Shown: positions 7,002 through 8,543 of the stretch, one piece after another
Layout: each line of letters opens with the position of its first letter
Numbering within the stretch: position 1 is the stretch's first letter
Assembly: GCA_937969395.1 (NCBI GenBank)
Contig: CALBVI010000079.1
Span: 1 to 8,543 of the forward strand
Direction of reading: 5' to 3'
From: an uncultured Spongiibacteraceae bacterium
GTDB taxonomy: Bacteria > Pseudomonadota > Gammaproteobacteria > Pseudomonadales > Dasaniaceae
Length of the DNA: 8,543 nt
Position numbers and translations under genes: made by a program
The notes under the pieces: model-generated
Seen by the model: only the letters and a program-made list of their open reading frames with translations
The model's database searches: none
Told to the model about the DNA's origin: nothing

Positions 7002-7031
7002 TTGTCAGACGCGGTAATTGGCAAATAAAAA
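7002..7031 (+). promoter_or_regulatory. Candidate sigma-70 promoter for the second DUF6152-like gene
   Basis: TTGTCA (7002-7007, five of six matches to TTGACA) is followed after 18 bases by TAAAAA (7026-7031, four of six matches to TATAAT). It lies 81 bases upstream of the chosen start, downstream of the inverted repeat. The two genes are 222 bases apart, so a separate promoter is reasonable, but the match is modest. Confidence 0.3.
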
Positions 7032-7096
7032 TGAATGAAGTGTCGAGCACACAGTGTGCTACTGAGTCGTTTAAAATTATCGGCTATCTCTAGAAT

Positions 7097-7103
7097 AAGA
7101 AGG
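7097..7103 (+). promoter_or_regulatory. Shine-Dalgarno site that fixes the second DUF6152-like start
   Basis: AAGAAGG ends nine bases before the ATG at 7113. It is inside the longer open frame that starts at 7035, whose 26 extra residues are basic and unlike a signal peptide. This favours the ATG at 7113, where a hydrophobic signal sequence begins immediately. Confidence 0.8.
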
Positions 7104-7112
7104 TTAAATTAT

Positions 7113-8129
7113 ATGCGTATTATTTTTTGTTTGATGTTTTGTAGTTTTTTCGCATCGGCATCATTTGGTCACCACTCTTTTGCTGCTACTTTTGGCAACG
7201 ATGTTATTACTGTTGAGGGTGTTGTTGAAGAATATAGGTTTAGTAATCCTCATGTGATTATTTATTTTAATGTTATCGGTGAAGATGGCATTAAGACGCG
7301 TTGGATGACTGAGGGGCAAGCGGCCACCACTATGCGTCGCAGGGGGTGGAAAAAAGATTCTATAGTCGAGGGTGATTACATTCGTGTTACCGGTAATTCA
7401 TCACGTAATGGATCACCTATGGTGTCCACAGATAATTTAGAATTTATTGACCCATCGAATGGTAACGTTATTGGTGTTCCTGGAGGCGAAGTCGATAATA
7501 AAGAAGTGGCAACCCTAGCGCCGCTGCAGATGACTGATGGTAGGCCGAACGTAACTGGTGCGTGGCGGCGTATTGCTTCAGGTCGGCCGGATGATCCATC
7601 AGGAGCGCCCCTAAATGCAGCAGGTAAAGCACTGCAGGATGTTTTTGATCCTATCATTGATCCTCAAGTTCAGTGTGAACCACCTGGCTTAGTTCGACAA
7701 GCTGCGGCAACGCCTCACCCTGTTCGTCTTACTCAATACGATGATCGTGTAGTGATTGCCTATGAAGAGTACGGTAGCGTGCGCACGGTTTATTTCGATG
7801 ATGCATCGACTGATGTGAATGTTAGTGAAGGCTTAACAGCATTAGGTGAATCTAAAGCACGTTACGAAGGTCAGAAATTAATTATCGAAACAACGAATCT
7901 GTTAGCTAATCTTACCGGCACCAACGGCAATGCATTGAGCGATCAAACAACGACTGTTGAAACTTACTACCGTAATCAAGATGATAAAGGTATGTCATCA
8001 CTCTCAATGGATATGGTGATTACTGATCCAGGCCATTTGAGTGAATCTTGGGTGCTTAGTTGGACAAAATTTTATCTTGATGATTACGAATTTATTGCTG
8101 TTGATTGTCTGCCGCCGTTAAGTCATTAA
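7113..8129 (+). CDS. Exported DUF6152-like protein, second of the tandem pair (divergent C-terminal module)
   Basis: 338 residues from the ATG at 7113. The signal peptide is short and very hydrophobic (residues 1-19), with likely cleavage after ASFG19, leaving His20-His21-Ser at the mature N-terminus as in its neighbour. The N-terminal domain shares VVEEYRFSNPHVIIYFNV (37-54), a Trp-x3-E block (W64-MTE), AATTMRRRGW (70-79) and VIG (119-121) with the upstream gene. The C-terminal module is clearly homologous (TDGRPNVTGAW 141-151, D183-PQVQC188, QYDDRVVIAYEEYGSVRTVYFDD 208-230, C332) but eroded. The GHSIGRWEDDVLVVDT block reads ESKARYEGQKLIIET here, and the K-H-P and HHSE histidines are gone. 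The two genes are best explained by duplication followed by divergence, or by recruitment of related family members. The function is unknown. The cysteines in the signal peptide do not fit a lipobox, so it is not a lipoprotein. Confidence 0.82.
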   Translation: MRIIFCLMFCSFFASASFGHHSFAATFGNDVITVEGVVEEYRFSNPHVIIYFNVIGEDGIKTRWMTEGQAATTMRRRGWKKDSIVEGDYIRVTGNSSRNGSPMVSTDNLEFIDPSNGNVIGVPGGEVDNKEVATLAPLQMTDGRPNVTGAWRRIASGRPDDPSGAPLNAAGKALQDVFDPIIDPQVQCEPPGLVRQAAATPHPVRLTQYDDRVVIAYEEYGSVRTVYFDDASTDVNVSEGLTALGESKARYEGQKLIIETTNLLANLTGTNGNALSDQTTTVETYYRNQDDKGMSSLSMDMVITDPGHLSESWVLSWTKFYLDDYEFIAVDCLPPLSH

Positions 8130-8145
8130 ACGGCGGTTTATCTTT
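8111..8145 (+). terminator. Intrinsic terminator overlapping the end of the second DUF6152-like gene
   Basis: CCGCCGTT (8112-8119) pairs exactly with AACGGCGG (8129-8136) around a nine-base loop and is followed by TTTATCTTT (8137-8145). The stem is GC-rich. The TAA stop (8127-8129) sits at the loop/3'-arm junction, so the hairpin begins inside the last codons (Pro-Pro-Leu). The interrupted T tract makes it moderate rather than strong. Confidence 0.72.
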
Positions 8146-8193
8146 AATGATGCTAACGTATCGTTTTTGAGAATCTTAGACATTCTACGGTTT

Positions 8194-8543
8194 TCAAAAC
8201 GGTACGGGGTAGCGTTGAATGACCGCTGCTATTTCAGCTAAAATTTCATCAGAAAGTTTCAGTTGGTAAGCCGCAATATTTTCTGTGAGGTTATCCAGTG
8301 AAGTTGCGCCAATAATGGTTGAGGTGACCCCTTCAAATTGATACACCCAGGCTAAACTCATTTGTGCCAGACTCATACCGTGTTTTTTTGCTATTTGATA
8401 ATAGGCCTCAATGGCGTCATGCGATTGTGAGGTGTCGCGAAAAATGCCGTTACGTTGCACCATTGTCCAACGCGTATTTTCGGGTCTGGCACCATTGCGA
8501 TATTTGCCTGAAAGTGCGCCGCCGGCAATAGGTGACCAAGGCA
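8194..8543 (-). CDS. Tas-like aldo/keto reductase, C-terminal part (5' end outside window)
   Basis: The last 116 residues of an NADP(H)-dependent aldo/keto reductase, reading in from the right edge to a TGA at 8194-8196. The in-frame ATG at 8463 is internal: the frame is open before it and encodes W-S-P-I-A-G-G-A-L-S-G-K-Y, the conserved strand and loop of this superfamily before the cofactor-binding end. Then come Y-x-I-A-K-K-H-G-M-S-L-A-Q-M-S-L-A-W-V and S-T-I-I-G-A-T-S-L-D-N-L-x-E-N-I, the pyrophosphate-binding region of the barrel, and the C-terminal helix ending IQRYPVPF. The order and spacing closely resemble E. coli Tas (about 346 residues), so roughly two thirds of the protein, including the catalytic Tyr/Lys/His/Asp residues, is missing from view. 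It converges with the DUF6152-like gene, with 64 bases between stops. The physiological substrate is unknown. Confidence 0.9.
   Translation of the reverse strand, partial: PWSPIAGGALSGKYRNGARPENTRWTMVQRNGIFRDTSQSHDAIEAYYQIAKKHGMSLAQMSLAWVYQFEGVTSTIIGATSLDNLTENIAAYQLKLSDEILAEIAAVIQRYPVPF

Noticed and set aside
7376..7657. 93-codon minus-strand frame inside the second DUF6152-like gene
   Set aside because: It is antisense to a well-supported coding sequence and resembles no family.
7035..8129. Longer start at 7035 for the second DUF6152-like gene (364 residues)
   Set aside because: The extra 26 residues are basic and not signal-like. The inner ATG at 7113 follows a good Shine-Dalgarno sequence and starts the signal peptide.
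8194..8463. Complete 89-residue minus-strand gene starting at 8463
   Set aside because: The frame stays open to the window edge and encodes conserved aldo/keto reductase residues upstream, so this ATG is internal to a partial gene.

Overview
The window looks like chromosomal DNA from a Gram-negative gammaproteobacterium, probably marine. This is an inference. It rests on a YceH/UPF0502 protein, a KefB/KefC-type antiporter, a Tas-like aldo/keto reductase, several Sec-exported proteins, an S1-type sulfatase, and a moderately AT-rich composition with very AT-rich spacers. I see no tRNA, rRNA, CRISPR array, transposase, integrase or phage gene.

Layout from left to right. (1) The 3' part of a YHYH-domain protein gene (+) ends at 560 and is followed by a strong, probably bidirectional, intrinsic terminator. 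(2) A converging minus-strand pair, probably one operon, encodes an exported single-domain cupin (2407-2841, promoter-proximal) and an exported sulfatase (720-2348). A long hairpin at 657-707 lies just beyond the sulfatase stop. (3) A 240-base divergent spacer separates that pair from plus-strand yceH (3082-3804) and, 55 bases later, a full-length CPA2/Kef-type antiporter with an RCK_N domain (3860-5629). (4) Two plus-strand genes encode related exported proteins (5775-6890 and 7113-8129). Each has an N-terminal DUF6152-like domain and a C-terminal module that is conserved in the first copy and eroded in the second. A perfect 10-bp inverted repeat sits between them, and a terminator overlaps the second stop codon. 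(5) The minus-strand C-terminal part of a Tas-like aldo/keto reductase runs off the right edge.

Most of this is ordinary housekeeping and accessory content, and no obvious defence or mobile system is present. The leads worth following are the sulfatase, whose modification motif reads C-S-Q-T-R where the family has C-x-P/A-x-R, and the tandem DUF6152-like pair. Both DUF6152-like proteins are predicted to start with His-His after signal cleavage, and the second has lost the histidines conserved in its C-terminal module. Two start codons were moved inward from the longest open frame (cupin to 2841, second DUF6152-like gene to 7113), because only the inner starts give a Shine-Dalgarno sequence followed by a signal peptide.
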